Source: Mucilaginibacter sp. dw_454 (lineage in GTDB: Bacteria; Bacteroidota; Bacteroidia; Sphingobacteriales; Sphingobacteriaceae). Taken from it: a stretch of 64,000 bases of DNA. The stretch spans positions 62,001 to 126,000 of the forward strand of contig NZ_JAAVVB010000001.1 of NCBI RefSeq assembly GCF_018449775.1, given 5' to 3'. Below the pieces are notes generated by a model. That model had not been told where the DNA came from and ran no database searches. It saw only the letters and a list, made by a program, of their open reading frames with translations. The first letter of the stretch is position 1. Each line of letters opens with the position of its first letter. Shown here one piece after another: positions 41,787 to 49,354 of the stretch. The position numbers were made by a program, and so were the translations under genes.

Positions 41787-43052
41787 CTATGCCACTTTCT
41801 TCTTCAAAGTAATAACCGTAATCTCCGGCCAGATGCCCAATCGTCCCGAGAAAGCCAGGAAGCCAAAGCCGCGGTTTACATACAGGTAACGGTCCTGTTC
41901 ATGCGCCAGGCCTGCCCAGTCGAGGTAGCGGTATTGCACCGGACTCCATCTAAAGCCTGCCGTTTCTACCCCAAACTGTGCGCCATGGGTGTGGCCCGCC
42001 AGCGTAAGGTGGATGTTAGCCGGATTGTAGCGTACCTGTTCTTCCCAATGGGTAGGATCATGCGATAGCAGGATCTTAAATGCTTTAGGGTCGACGCCTT
42101 GCAACGCTTTGTCAAGGTTGCCTATTTGTATAAATCCGCGTCCCCAGTTCTGTACACCAATGAGCGAAATCTTTTGGCCGTTCTTCTCCAGCTCCAGGTT
42201 TTCGTCCAATAACAAGCGGTAACCTAAGGCTTTATGATGCGCTTTCAGCTTGTCCAGGTTTGCGGCTTTCTCGGCCTCGCTGTCCCATTGAATGTAATCG
42301 CCATAGTCATGATTGCCTAATATAGAGAACTGACCGTAGGGAGCACGTAATTGGCTGAAATTAGCCATGTAGGGTTCTATCTCAAAGGCGGCGTTGTTAA
42401 CCAGATCGCCGGTGAAAACGAACAGGTCGCTTTTTTGGGCGTTGGCCAGGTCTATACCTTTCTGCACTGCATTTATGTTATCAAAACTGCCGGAGTGTAT
42501 ATCAGAAATTTGGGTGATGGTAAAGCCGTCGAAAGCTTCGGGCAAATCCTCGTAATATAAAGTTTGGCGATGCACCCGGTAATCATACTTGCCACGAAAC
42601 ATGGCATAGAAAAAGCCGAAGAACGGAAAAGCCGCCAGCAGTATCGCCAGCTCACTGATAAACTTGCGCCGTGCAGGGATGTAGCCATTGCTGACGGAAT
42701 CTTTGTGCTTGTTAGCTACATTAACAATGCCGGCAACGCCGCGACCTATGTCGCCTAAAAACAGCACCAATACAAATATCAGCTTGGTTATAAAAAACGT
42801 AAGAAATAAGCTCAGCATCCACTCATGAAAAGGCAACATGCCTTTAGCAGTAGTAAAGCTGCCAAAGCCTATCAAAAACACAATGGTAACACCCACTGAT
42901 ACTACCAGGAAACCCCACGTAACTATTGCCCGTGCCACTTGCGACTGCCAGTTATTGGTAAAAGTCTTTAGCCCTTTAAAAACATACCAATCAAACAAAA
43001 AACTGACTACAGCCAGTATCAGAAATATTTTAAGAAAGCCACCTTTGTGCAT
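41787..43052 (-). CDS. Membrane-anchored metallophosphoesterase (calcineurin-like)
   Basis: Four N-terminal membrane helices (5-22, 40-60, 75-95, 105-115 roughly) and then, from about residue 150, the phosphoesterase domain: QISDIHSG (first metal site), FTGDLVN, LGNHDYGDY, LLSHDPTHW and LAGHTHGAQFG. These are the five motifs of the calcineurin-like fold with two metal ions. The order and the membrane anchor resemble the LpxH/YkuE-like group; a UDP-DAG hydrolase role is possible but the protein is larger. 421 residues. Confidence 0.87.
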   Translation of the reverse strand: MHKGGFLKIFLILAVVSFLFDWYVFKGLKTFTNNWQSQVARAIVTWGFLVVSVGVTIVFLIGFGSFTTAKGMLPFHEWMLSLFLTFFITKLIFVLVLFLGDIGRGVAGIVNVANKHKDSVSNGYIPARRKFISELAILLAAFPFFGFFYAMFRGKYDYRVHRQTLYYEDLPEAFDGFTITQISDIHSGSFDNINAVQKGIDLANAQKSDLFVFTGDLVNNAAFEIEPYMANFSQLRAPYGQFSILGNHDYGDYIQWDSEAEKAANLDKLKAHHKALGYRLLLDENLELEKNGQKISLIGVQNWGRGFIQIGNLDKALQGVDPKAFKILLSHDPTHWEEQVRYNPANIHLTLAGHTHGAQFGVETAGFRWSPVQYRYLDWAGLAHEQDRYLYVNRGFGFLAFSGRLGIWPEITVITLKKKVA

Positions 43053-43082
43053 GGAGTGTTGAGATAAGCCTGCAATTTAAAA

Positions 43083-43176
43083 AACCTCTCCAATATCCTC
43101 TCCAAAGAAGAGGACTTTTACGTTTTGGTGAATAAGTTAATAAAGCCCTCTCCTTTGGAGAGGGTGGGGCGAGGTC
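43083..43176. repeat. GC-rich palindromic intergenic element (family E)
   Basis: ACCTCTCCAATATCCTCTCC at the left and GGAGAGGGTGGGGCGAGGT at the right pair imperfectly, with CTCCAAAGAAGAGGACTTT and AAAGCCCTCTCCTTTGGAG as inner arms. Confidence 0.78.
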
Positions 43177-43181
43177 TAAAA

Positions 43182-43213
43182 CAAAACCCTGTTTGTTTCG
43201 AAACAGGGTTTTG
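43182..43213 (-). terminator. Intrinsic terminator after the His-rich lipoprotein
   Basis: CAAAACCCTGTTT and AAACAGGGTTTTG pair perfectly (13 bp) around GTTTCG. It starts 5 nt after the stop codon of the His-rich gene. Confidence 0.87.
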
Positions 43214-43217
43214 TTTA

Positions 43218-43388
43218 TTAGTGATTGTCGTAATGATGGTCATCATGATGATCGTCGTGGTGATCGCCATCATGCCAATTTGGATCATTTCTGTGTGCTC
43301 TGTGTTGGCGATATTCTAAGGAACAGCTTGAAGCGACTACTGATGTAAACAACAACAGGGTAACCACTTTTATAATTAACTTTTTCAT
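43218..43388 (-). CDS. Short His/Asp-rich lipoprotein (56 residues)
   Basis: Found by reading the gap; shorter than common ORF cut-offs. It starts ATG AAA AAG TTA ATT and ends TAA. A lipoprotein signal peptide (MKKLIIKVVTLLLFTSVVAS) ends in the lipobox ASSC (Cys21). The mature chain is 36 residues and finishes in HDGDHHDDHHDDHHYDNH, eleven His and nine Asp close together, ideal for binding zinc, nickel or copper. Followed directly by a perfect terminator. No family recognised; metal storage or buffering at the membrane is an inference. Confidence 0.75.
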   Translation of the reverse strand: MKKLIIKVVTLLLFTSVVASSCSLEYRQHRAHRNDPNWHDGDHHDDHHDDHHYDNH

Positions 43389-43442
43389 AGTTGTAAGTTT
43401 TATACGGTGTATAGTATAAAGACCGTGCCAGTTCGAAAAGGT

Positions 43443-44078
43443 TTAACGCTTTGTACGCAAGCGTGATATCCCGATAACCCCAAAACCCACAATTAAGAAG
43501 GCAAGGAGCAAGAAAACAAAGTTTACAGCTATTTGCCCATACGTGAGTTTGTTATGGTCAAGAAAGCTGTAAGGATACAGTTGTGTTAGCGCTCCGCGGA
43601 CAATGATGTATATAAAATAAATCATTGGATAGATGAGCCAATTAAAAGCTTTGCTCCACGGAATCATAGCTTTAGCGGTAAATACCAGCCAGAATACCAC
43701 AAACAAAACAGGGGCAACGGTATGGAAAACCTCGTCGCAAAATTTAAACCAGCCAAGCATAACGTGTTGCCCGCGCAGTACAAATTGATATACTAAAAAT
43801 GTTATGATGATATATAACGACAGCGCACCAAGCACAGATGGTTTTGAAAAGAAACGCCCCCATTGGGATGTCGGTGCAAGCCAAAGCAACGTGATTGCCA
43901 GCGCAATCAGAAAGTTGTTTTGAATAGTAAAATAGCTCCATAATTGTACTATGGCGCCGCCTAATGTGCGCCCTTCTGATAAGTATTTAACGATAGAAAT
44001 ATCAAACTGAATAACCAACGCTATCCAAATCAAAATGGCTGATGCAGCCATGTATACGGGTCTGATTTTTTGTTTCAT
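43443..44078 (-). CDS. Pr6Pr-family membrane protein
   Basis: Six hydrophobic segments in 211 residues. The conserved pattern of the family is present: LWSYFTIQNNFLIALAITLLWL, GWFKFCDEVFHTVAPVLFVVFWLVF and WLIYPMIYFIYIIVRGALT followed by YPYSFLDHNKLTYGQIAVN. These are the signature blocks of the six-helix Pr6Pr group, whose function is not established. The gene starts 4 nt inside the MmcQ/YjbR gene end, so both are co-transcribed. Confidence 0.88.
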   Translation of the reverse strand: MKQKIRPVYMAASAILIWIALVIQFDISIVKYLSEGRTLGGAIVQLWSYFTIQNNFLIALAITLLWLAPTSQWGRFFSKPSVLGALSLYIIITFLVYQFVLRGQHVMLGWFKFCDEVFHTVAPVLFVVFWLVFTAKAMIPWSKAFNWLIYPMIYFIYIIVRGALTQLYPYSFLDHNKLTYGQIAVNFVFLLLAFLIVGFGVIGISRLRTKR

Positions 44079-44422
44079 GATTTCTTGGGAGATTTACGGT
44101 TTGGTTTCTTATCCATTACGGTTTGCCAGCCGGTGGTAATGGCATCTTGCAGCATATCTTCGCGCACATGGTCCAGCTCAAAAAGGGTAGCGCCATGGTG
44201 CGATCCCCATTTATTGGGCACAGGGTAAACTATCTTTGGGTCAAAAGCGCAAAATACCGATTGATCGATTTGCGTCAATATCACGTTCATACGCCGGTCC
44301 GTTACCCACATAGTAGCAAATGTACGCCCATTAGCACGAAAGGCGGGGCGGCCAACATGGTCGTATTCTTCAACGCCTGGTAACGATAAAGTAAATTGAC
44401 GGGCTTGTTCGACGGTTACCAT
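44075..44422 (-). CDS. MmcQ/YjbR-family protein
   Basis: 115 residues with the family signatures LPGVEEYDHVGRPAFRANGRTFATMWV and a C-terminal helical block with WGSHHGATLFELDHVREDML. The fold is a double-stranded beta sheet with helices, sometimes annotated as DNA-binding. Its end overlaps the Pr6Pr start by 4 nt. Function is not established in this family. Confidence 0.85.
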   Translation of the reverse strand: MVTVEQARQFTLSLPGVEEYDHVGRPAFRANGRTFATMWVTDRRMNVILTQIDQSVFCAFDPKIVYPVPNKWGSHHGATLFELDHVREDMLQDAITTGWQTVMDKKPNRKSPKKS

Positions 44423-44539
44423 TTATATTTGATTACTAGCTAAATTATTAAATTTATGCTAAAAATCGATGATGTTGGATTTTAAAAGCTATACCTTTAT
44501 TTATTGCGATGAGCGATATCTACCCAAATAAAAATAAAC

Positions 44540-45313
44540 ATGACCGATAACCCAAACGGCGAGATTACACTACTTTATGGCGATAGTGGTATCACCACCA
44601 TTAGTTTTTACCATCCGGCGCAAAACTCATTACCATCAGCTTTGCTGGAGGCGCTTGCTGACAAGATCGATCAAGCCGGCACAAACGCGCAAACCCGTGT
44701 CATCATCCTAAAAAGTGGGGGCGACCGCACCTTTTGTGCCGGAGCCAGTTTTGATGAGTTGCTGCAAATTAAAGATAAAGGGGCGGGTGCTGCATTCTTC
44801 TCGGGCTTTGCCAGGGTCATCAATGCTATCCGTAAATCGCCTAAAATTGTAATTGGCAGAGTGCAGGGTAAAGCTGTGGGTGGGGGAGTAGGCCTGGCCG
44901 CCGCTGCCGACTATTGCCTGGCTACAGAAGCCGCTGCCATTAAACTGAGTGAGTTAGCTATAGGTATCGGCCCCTTCGTGATTTCGCCTGCTGTGACAAG
45001 GAAAATTGGCTTGCCTGCTTTTTCACAACTGACGATTAGAGCTACAGATTTCCAATCGGCACAATGGGCCAGGGAAAAAGGATTGTATAACGAGGTTTAT
45101 GCGGATATTATGGAACTGGATGTGGCGTTGGACGTACTTGCGGAAAAATTAGCGTCGTATCATCCGGATGCCCTGTCGGGCTTGAAACAAATACTGTGGG
45201 AAGGCACGGAAAACTGGGACGATCTACTCGCGGAGCGGGCGGCTATTAGCGGCGAGTTGGTGCTGTCAGAATTTACGCAGCAAGCCTTACATGATTTTAT
45301 GGATAAGAAGTAA
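44540..45313 (+). CDS. Enoyl-CoA hydratase/isomerase family protein
   Basis: Crotonase fold of 257 residues. The oxyanion-hole segments are both visible: ILKSGGDRTFCAGASFDEL (about 55-70) and IVIGRVQGKAVGGGVGLAAAADYCLA (about 108-134). The usual catalytic Glu positions read differently (AIKLSELAIGIGPF, where a Glu is at about 147), so hydratase activity is not certain; isomerase or other crotonase reactions on CoA thioesters are possible. No neighbouring fatty acid gene, so the pathway is open. Confidence 0.88.
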   Translation: MTDNPNGEITLLYGDSGITTISFYHPAQNSLPSALLEALADKIDQAGTNAQTRVIILKSGGDRTFCAGASFDELLQIKDKGAGAAFFSGFARVINAIRKSPKIVIGRVQGKAVGGGVGLAAAADYCLATEAAAIKLSELAIGIGPFVISPAVTRKIGLPAFSQLTIRATDFQSAQWAREKGLYNEVYADIMELDVALDVLAEKLASYHPDALSGLKQILWEGTENWDDLLAERAAISGELVLSEFTQQALHDFMDKK

Positions 45314-45314
45314 A

Positions 45315-45350
45315 AAAGAAAAGCCCCGCAATTGCAGGGCTTTTCTTTTT
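45315..45350. terminator. Bidirectional intrinsic terminator
   Basis: AAAAGAAAAGCCC and GGGCTTTTCTTTT pair around CGCAATTGCA; A-run left and T-run right. Separates the enoyl-CoA hydratase gene and the first exported peptide gene, which converge. Confidence 0.83.
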
Positions 45351-45351
45351 G

Positions 45352-45588
45352 TTACCAACGACGATAGCCGTGGCGATAATAATGTCTTCTGTAACCATAG
45401 CCATGATGATATCTTGGATAACCACGCTCTACAATCACTTCACGGTGATAGTGTGCGGGGTGTTCAACCACTACAACGCGGCGCGGTGGCGGGGTGCCTA
45501 TATGAAGGCCTACTCTTACTTGTGCATTTGCCACGTTAAAGCCTAAAGCTAATATGGCAGTTACTATTGCTAATTTTAAAGTTTTCAT
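45352..45588 (-). CDS. Exported Tyr/Arg/His-rich peptide 1 of a tandem family
   Basis: Start set at MKTLKLAIVTAILALGF, giving a signal peptide cut near NAQV that is identical to that of the next gene; the frame extends upstream without signal character. After VRVGLHIG and TPPPRRVVVVEHP, the C-terminus is dominated by aromatic and basic residues (RGYPRYHHGYGYRRHYYRHG). 78 residues. First of three tandem members. Likely an outer-membrane-associated or secreted small protein; no enzyme motif. Confidence 0.83.
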   Translation of the reverse strand: MKTLKLAIVTAILALGFNVANAQVRVGLHIGTPPPRRVVVVEHPAHYHREVIVERGYPRYHHGYGYRRHYYRHGYRRW

Positions 45589-45767
45589 AATTAATTGTTG
45601 TGTAATAAGCATCTCTGCTGTTGCTGTTAAGGCAATACGCATGCCGTGACATTTATTTTATTGGATATTAACCTAAGTTATTGATATACAGTTGTTAATA
45701 TGTAAGCAAACAATGTGTTCTGTGCACCTACAGCGGTGAAGTGACCAGTTAACTATACACAATCAAC

Positions 45768-45796
45768 AAAAAAGCCCCGCGTTTGCGGGGCTTTTT
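45768..45796 (-). terminator. Intrinsic terminator of peptide gene 2
   Basis: AAAAAGCCCCGC and GCGGGGCTTTTT pair perfectly (12 bp, GTTT loop). Downstream of the second gene on the minus strand. Confidence 0.9.
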
Positions 45797-45798
45797 CG

Positions 45799-46068
45799 CT
45801 ACCAGTGACGGTAATATGCGTGGCGATAATATGCATGACGATAATAAGGCCTTCTGTAAGCATAACCATAACGGTGATAATAAACAGGGTAACCCTCGTC
45901 AACCACCACGGGGTGCCGGTAATAAACCGGGTGGTAATATGGTCTTTCTACATAAACAGGGCGTGGTGCATATGTACCAATGCTAAATCCAACCCTTACC
46001 TGCGCATTGGCCACATTAAAACCTAAGGCTAAGATGGCGGTAACTATTGCTAATTTTAAAGTTTTCAT
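45799..46068 (-). CDS. Exported Tyr/Arg/His-rich peptide 2 of a tandem family
   Basis: Same first 26 residues as peptide 1 (MKTLKLAIVTAILALGFNVA, then NAQVRVG), then RPVYVERPYYHPVYYRHPVV and the C-terminal repeat HAYYRHAYYRHAYYRHW: three copies of YYRHx. 89 residues. The identical signal peptide at DNA level as well (ACTATTGCTAATTTTAAAGT) shows recent duplication or gene conversion. The tail repeats can pair with nucleic acids, metals or cell-surface polyanions; no evidence which. Confidence 0.83.
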   Translation of the reverse strand: MKTLKLAIVTAILALGFNVANAQVRVGFSIGTYAPRPVYVERPYYHPVYYRHPVVVDEGYPVYYHRYGYAYRRPYYRHAYYRHAYYRHW

Positions 46069-46184
46069 GATCTTAATTGTTGTGCGATACCGTAGTATCG
46101 CTGTTGTTATAGTTAAGACAACAGCCGTGCCACAGGGTTTAGCTTATAAATCAATTCTGAACCTAAAATGTTGATAAACAGCAA

Positions 46185-46206
46185 TAAAAAACGCCCTTTT
46201 CGGGCG
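46185..46206 (-). terminator. Second intrinsic terminator between peptide genes 2 and 3
   Basis: On the minus strand GCGCCCGAAAAGGGCG is followed by TTTTTTATT. It lies 57 nt past the terminator of gene 3, in front of gene 2, so it either backs up the first or attenuates the leader of gene 2. Confidence 0.6.
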
Positions 46207-46262
46207 CTAAACAATTTGGCAGATAAAACTGATTGTGCACAGTTAACTATACAAATGAGCAC

Positions 46263-46291
46263 AAAAAAGCCCCGCATTTGCGAGGCTTTTT
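46263..46291 (-). terminator. Intrinsic terminator of peptide gene 3
   Basis: AAAAAAGCCCCGC and GCGAGGCTTTTT pair with one mismatch, TATT-type loop (ATTT). Very similar to the terminator of gene 2; the whole 3' module is duplicated. Confidence 0.83.
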
Positions 46292-46296
46292 GTATG

Positions 46297-46482
46297 TTAG
46301 TAATGTCTTCTTACTACAACATGATGTCTGTGATAGTAATGATGTCTGTGATGATTTACCACTACCACTCTACGTGGAGCAGGGCGACCGCCCAAATGTA
46401 CACCAACTCTTACTTGTGCGTTTGCTGCCTGGAATGTAAAGGCTAATAATAATGCTGCTATAGCTAATTTTAAAGTTTTCAT
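46297..46482 (-). CDS. Exported Tyr/Arg/His-rich peptide 3 of a tandem family
   Basis: Signal peptide MKTLKLAIAALLLAFTF cut near NAQV, then VRVGVHLGGRPAPRRVVVVNHHRHHYYHRHHVVVRRHY. 61 residues; the shortest and most His-rich of the three. Diverged from genes 1 and 2 in the signal peptide but with the same opening MKTLKLAI and the same VRVG after cleavage. An upstream 24-bp hairpin (46641-46691) separates it from the EEP gene. Confidence 0.82.
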   Translation of the reverse strand: MKTLKLAIAALLLAFTFQAANAQVRVGVHLGGRPAPRRVVVVNHHRHHYYHRHHVVVRRHY

Positions 46483-46640
46483 AGTATTAAAATATGAACG
46501 TTTTTAATGTTGTGGTTCATGTACTTATGACAATAGCTATGCCATGAGGTTTAATCGTTTCCTTCTGTACGATATATGTTGATCGATTATTGTCGATAAT
46601 AATCAAATACACAGCTAATTATGCATTGTAACGAATATGA

Positions 46641-46691
46641 TAGATAAAGAAGGAGGGTTGATTTTCTAAATCAACCCTCCTTCTTTATCTA
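46641..46691. terminator. Exceptionally long perfect hairpin
   Basis: Both arms are 24 nt and completely complementary (left begins TAGATAAAGAAGGAGGG, right ends CCCTCCTTCTTTATCTA) around the 3-nt loop TCT. It starts 12 nt after the stop codon of the EEP gene, where a terminator is expected; a T-rich stretch is only in the arms. Much longer than needed for a simple terminator. Confidence 0.7.
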
Positions 46692-46703
46692 AAGACTGTA
46701 TGC

Positions 46704-47543
46704 TTAATAGTTCATTATGGCTACTACCGGGTAATGATCTGACGGTACACGGCCATTGTAGGAGTTGGTCAAGATTGCGTAGCGTTTTACATTAAATTGT
46801 TTGGTTACAAAAATGTGATCAATCCGGCTATCGGTTTTGGTGTTCAAATTAAAATCATTGAAAGATCCATTAGTAGCCAGCTTGATAGGCGCCAGGTTAT
46901 AGCAGTCTTGCAATACACCTGTACTTAATACCTCTTTGTAGCTTTCATTATATTGGTCCACGTTAAAATCGCCGGTGAAAATGGTGGCGCTGTTGCCTGC
47001 CATTTCTTTAATTTTTTGCAGTACCAGGTGCGCGCTTTCTTTACGGGCCACTACGCCTATATGGTCCATATGCAGGTTGAAGAAGTAAAACTTAAAACCG
47101 GTTTTAATATCCTCAAACTGCGCCCAGGTACATATACGTGGCAATACGGCATCCCAACCTTTGTTAGGTCTGTCGGTAATTGTCGACAGCCAGAAGTTGC
47201 CCTGTTTTAAAATTTTAAAGCGTGTTGTCTTATAAAATATGGCAGAATGCTCACCGGCTGTTTTGCCATCATCGCGGCCAACGCCAATAAATTTATAGCC
47301 GGGCAGGCTGTCTACCATGTTTTCAAGCATATGCTGTTTGCCTTCCTGTGTTCCAAAAATGTCCAGATCATTAAACTGTATAATTTTGCAGATTACCGGA
47401 TAACGGTAGCCCCAGCCGTTGCCATTTAATGAATCGTCTTTGTTTTCGTAACGCAAGTTATAGGTGGCAATGTTTAACTGCTGACTGTAGGCCGCTACGG
47501 TAAAGAACAGTAGGGCAATAGTAGTGTAGCTGAGTTTTTTCAT
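46704..47543 (-). CDS. Exported endonuclease/exonuclease/phosphatase (EEP) family hydrolase
   Basis: Signal peptide (cut near AAYSQQ), then the four-layer EEP fold: NIATYNLRY at the start, DIFGTQEGKQHML (about 61, metal-binding Glu), HMDHIGVVARKESA, FTGDFNVDQYNESY (Asp and Asn of the active site), RIDHIFVT and SDHYPVVAIM (catalytic His near the end). 279 residues. Exported members of this family cleave extracellular nucleic acids or phosphodiesters; substrate unproven. Confidence 0.9.
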   Translation of the reverse strand: MKKLSYTTIALLFFTVAAYSQQLNIATYNLRYENKDDSLNGNGWGYRYPVICKIIQFNDLDIFGTQEGKQHMLENMVDSLPGYKFIGVGRDDGKTAGEHSAIFYKTTRFKILKQGNFWLSTITDRPNKGWDAVLPRICTWAQFEDIKTGFKFYFFNLHMDHIGVVARKESAHLVLQKIKEMAGNSATIFTGDFNVDQYNESYKEVLSTGVLQDCYNLAPIKLATNGSFNDFNLNTKTDSRIDHIFVTKQFNVKRYAILTNSYNGRVPSDHYPVVAIMNY

Positions 47544-47628
47544 AATTTTTAACTGGTGCGTTAAAGATATAAAAAAGCTAAATACTAGCTTGGAGAAGGC
47601 ACAAGCTTAATGAAGATTTAACAAAACT

Positions 47629-47712
47629 GTCATTGCGAGCGCAGCGTGGCAATCGCAAGGAGAAAAGTAAATTAGAATGGTTCGCGATTGCCACGCTACG
47701 CTCGCAGTGACA
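47629..47712. repeat. GTCAT-type palindromic intergenic element (family A)
   Basis: TGTCATTGCGAGCGCAGCGT and ACGCTACGCTCGCAGTGACA are reverse complements with one mismatch, continued by GGCAATCGCAA and TTCGCGATTGCC. About 20 unpaired nt centrally. Between the EEP gene and cbpM. Confidence 0.9.
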
Positions 47713-47720
47713 AATTAGAA

Positions 47721-48011
47721 TCACTCATAAGCCCTCAAACTATTCTGCAATAACCGCATCTCCTCCTGGATATCCTCGATACGCTGCAGCAAGTGCGATA
47801 TAGCCTCAATGCCCGCTACGTTAATATCCAGATCAGTATGCAGGCGGATCATACGTTCCAATTTTTGCAGTTCGCTTTCGGGGATGTAGGTGGTGTTGTT
47901 GACTATCTTTATTTCAACCAGGCCGGCATCCTGCAGGTCGGCAATGAAAGAGTGTTCCAAATGGTGATATACACAAAAATCTGTCGTAGTTATTAAATGC
48001 TTCGTGCTCAT
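47721..48011 (-). CDS. cbpM: CbpM-like chaperone modulator
   Basis: 96 residues directly behind the CbpA gene (11-nt gap). The chain reads TTTDFCVYHHLEHSFIADLQDAG, VEIKIVNNTTYIPESELQKLERMIRLHTDLDINVAGIEAI and a C-terminal helix, matching CbpM/MerR-like modulators that bind the J domain of CbpA and block its DnaK-stimulating activity. The pair arrangement in this order is that of the enterobacterial cbpAM operon. Confidence 0.87.
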   Translation of the reverse strand: MSTKHLITTTDFCVYHHLEHSFIADLQDAGLVEIKIVNNTTYIPESELQKLERMIRLHTDLDINVAGIEAISHLLQRIEDIQEEMRLLQNSLRAYE

Positions 48012-48022
48012 AACTCTATAAT

Positions 48023-48940
48023 TTATGCTGATGATTTAGCCAGTTCTTCAAATAATTGTTTTTGCTTGTCGGTAAGATTGGTTGGTAATTCGATCTCGTA
48101 ACTAATAATCAGATCGCCAAACTCGCCTTCCTTTTTATACACAGGTAATCCTTTGCCTTTCAACTTCACCTTGGTGCCGTTTTGAGTTTCTGGCTTTACT
48201 TTCACTTTTACTTTACCGGTAAGTGTTTCGGCAGTAATTTCTCCACCCAGGATAGCCGTATAGATATCCAGTTTGGTGTTTACATATAAATCAGCCCCTT
48301 TACGTTTAAATCTAGGATCATCGGCCACTAAAAATTTGATATACAAGTCGCCGCCAGGACCCCCATTAGCCCCCGGCCCGCCATGCCCGGCAATTTTGAT
48401 GGTTTGTCCGTTCTCCACACCGGCAGGTATGGTAATGCGAATATTTTTACCGTTAACGGTTAGCGTTTGCTTATGCGTTTCACTGGCCTCTTTTAGGTCT
48501 AAATGCAGTTCAGCATTATAGTCCTGTCCGCGATATTTAGCTTGTCTGCGCCCTCCACCGCCGCCGGCAGCACCACCGAACATCGACTGGAAAAAATCAG
48601 AAAAATCTTCACCACCGCCACTAAATCCGTCAAAATCAAAAGCCTGTCCGCCACCACCGCCATAATTGCGCTGTTGACTTTGTTGCTGACGTTGAGCGTG
48701 TTCATAAGCTTCGCCATGCTGCCAGTTTTCGCCGTATTGGTCGTATTTCTTGCGTTTGTCCGGGTCGCTCAAAACCTCATTGGCTTCGTTAAGCTGCTGA
48801 AATTTCTTGTGTGCCTGTTCGTCGTTTGGGTTTAGGTCGGGGTGGTATTTGCGCGCTAGTTTGCGGTAAGCGGCCTTAATATCCTTTTCGGTAGCTGTTT
48901 TGCTGATGCCTAAAACTTCGTAATAATCAATAAATGCCAT
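48023..48940 (-). CDS. cbpA: CbpA-type DnaJ co-chaperone
   Basis: J domain at residues 1-70 with the essential HPD ([11 protein letters not shown], near 32), a G/F-rich stretch ([22 protein letters not shown] at about 85-115), no zinc-finger domain, and two C-terminal substrate-binding barrels (about 135-290: [38 protein letters not shown]). That is the CbpA layout: DnaJ lacking the zinc finger. It stimulates DnaK ATPase and binds unfolded proteins. Followed by its modulator gene. Confidence 0.92.
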   Translation of the reverse strand: MAFIDYYEVLGISKTATEKDIKAAYRKLARKYHPDLNPNDEQAHKKFQQLNEANEVLSDPDKRKKYDQYGENWQHGEAYEHAQRQQQSQQRNYGGGGGQAFDFDGFSGGGEDFSDFFQSMFGGAAGGGGGRRQAKYRGQDYNAELHLDLKEASETHKQTLTVNGKNIRITIPAGVENGQTIKIAGHGGPGANGGPGGDLYIKFLVADDPRFKRKGADLYVNTKLDIYTAILGGEITAETLTGKVKVKVKPETQNGTKVKLKGKGLPVYKKEGEFGDLIISYEIELPTNLTDKQKQLFEELAKSSA

Positions 48941-49003
48941 GGCAGGTTAAATGGAAATATATTTAAATAAACGGCTAATTATCGGAATGGTTTTTAATCC
49001 CTC

Positions 49004-49096
49004 TTGTCATTTCGAGCATGGCGAGAAATCTATATACACGCAAGGGATCATCGTGAATATCTATGTATAGATTTCTCCCGCTGGTCGAAATGACAA
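49004..49096. repeat. GTCAT-type palindromic intergenic element (family B)
   Basis: TTGTCATTTCGAGCATGGCG and GGTCGAAATGACAA mark the ends; inner GAGAAATCTATATACACG and TGTATAGATTTCTC pair. Between the cbpA and pspC genes. Confidence 0.87.
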
Positions 49097-49116
49097 ATTA
49101 ATTTAAAAATAGCTGC

Positions 49117-49341
49117 CTACAAAAAATCAGTGGTCCTGGTATGCTTGCGTTTGATATAATTCCTGAAATCAAGCACTATTCCCGCGAAGAAATAAACGAT
49201 AATTGGGAAACCTACCGATAAGAAAGAGGTGTAGATAAAAAACAATCTTAATTTAGAAATGGAAATATTAAAGCGTTCGCCCAGGTAGGTGCAAACACCA
49301 AAAGAATAACGTTCAAAAAAGGTCAATATTCGCTGTAACAT
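49117..49341 (-). CDS. PspC-domain small membrane protein
   Basis: 74 residues with the PspC opening FGVCTYLGERFNISISKLRLFF and a membrane segment IYTSFLSVGFPIIVYFFAGIV. PspC proteins sense envelope stress at the inner membrane in Proteobacteria; here the rest of the Psp set is absent. It is 13 nt downstream of the DUF2851 gene, so co-transcribed with it. Confidence 0.82.
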   Translation of the reverse strand: MLQRILTFFERYSFGVCTYLGERFNISISKLRLFFIYTSFLSVGFPIIVYFFAGIVLDFRNYIKRKHTRTTDFL

Positions 49342-49354
49342 ATCTAAATTTAAA

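Noticed and set aside
45805..46026. Plus-strand frame opposite the second peptide gene
   Set aside because: Antisense shadow of Tyr/Arg/His codons; the minus-strand frame has signal peptide and paralogues.
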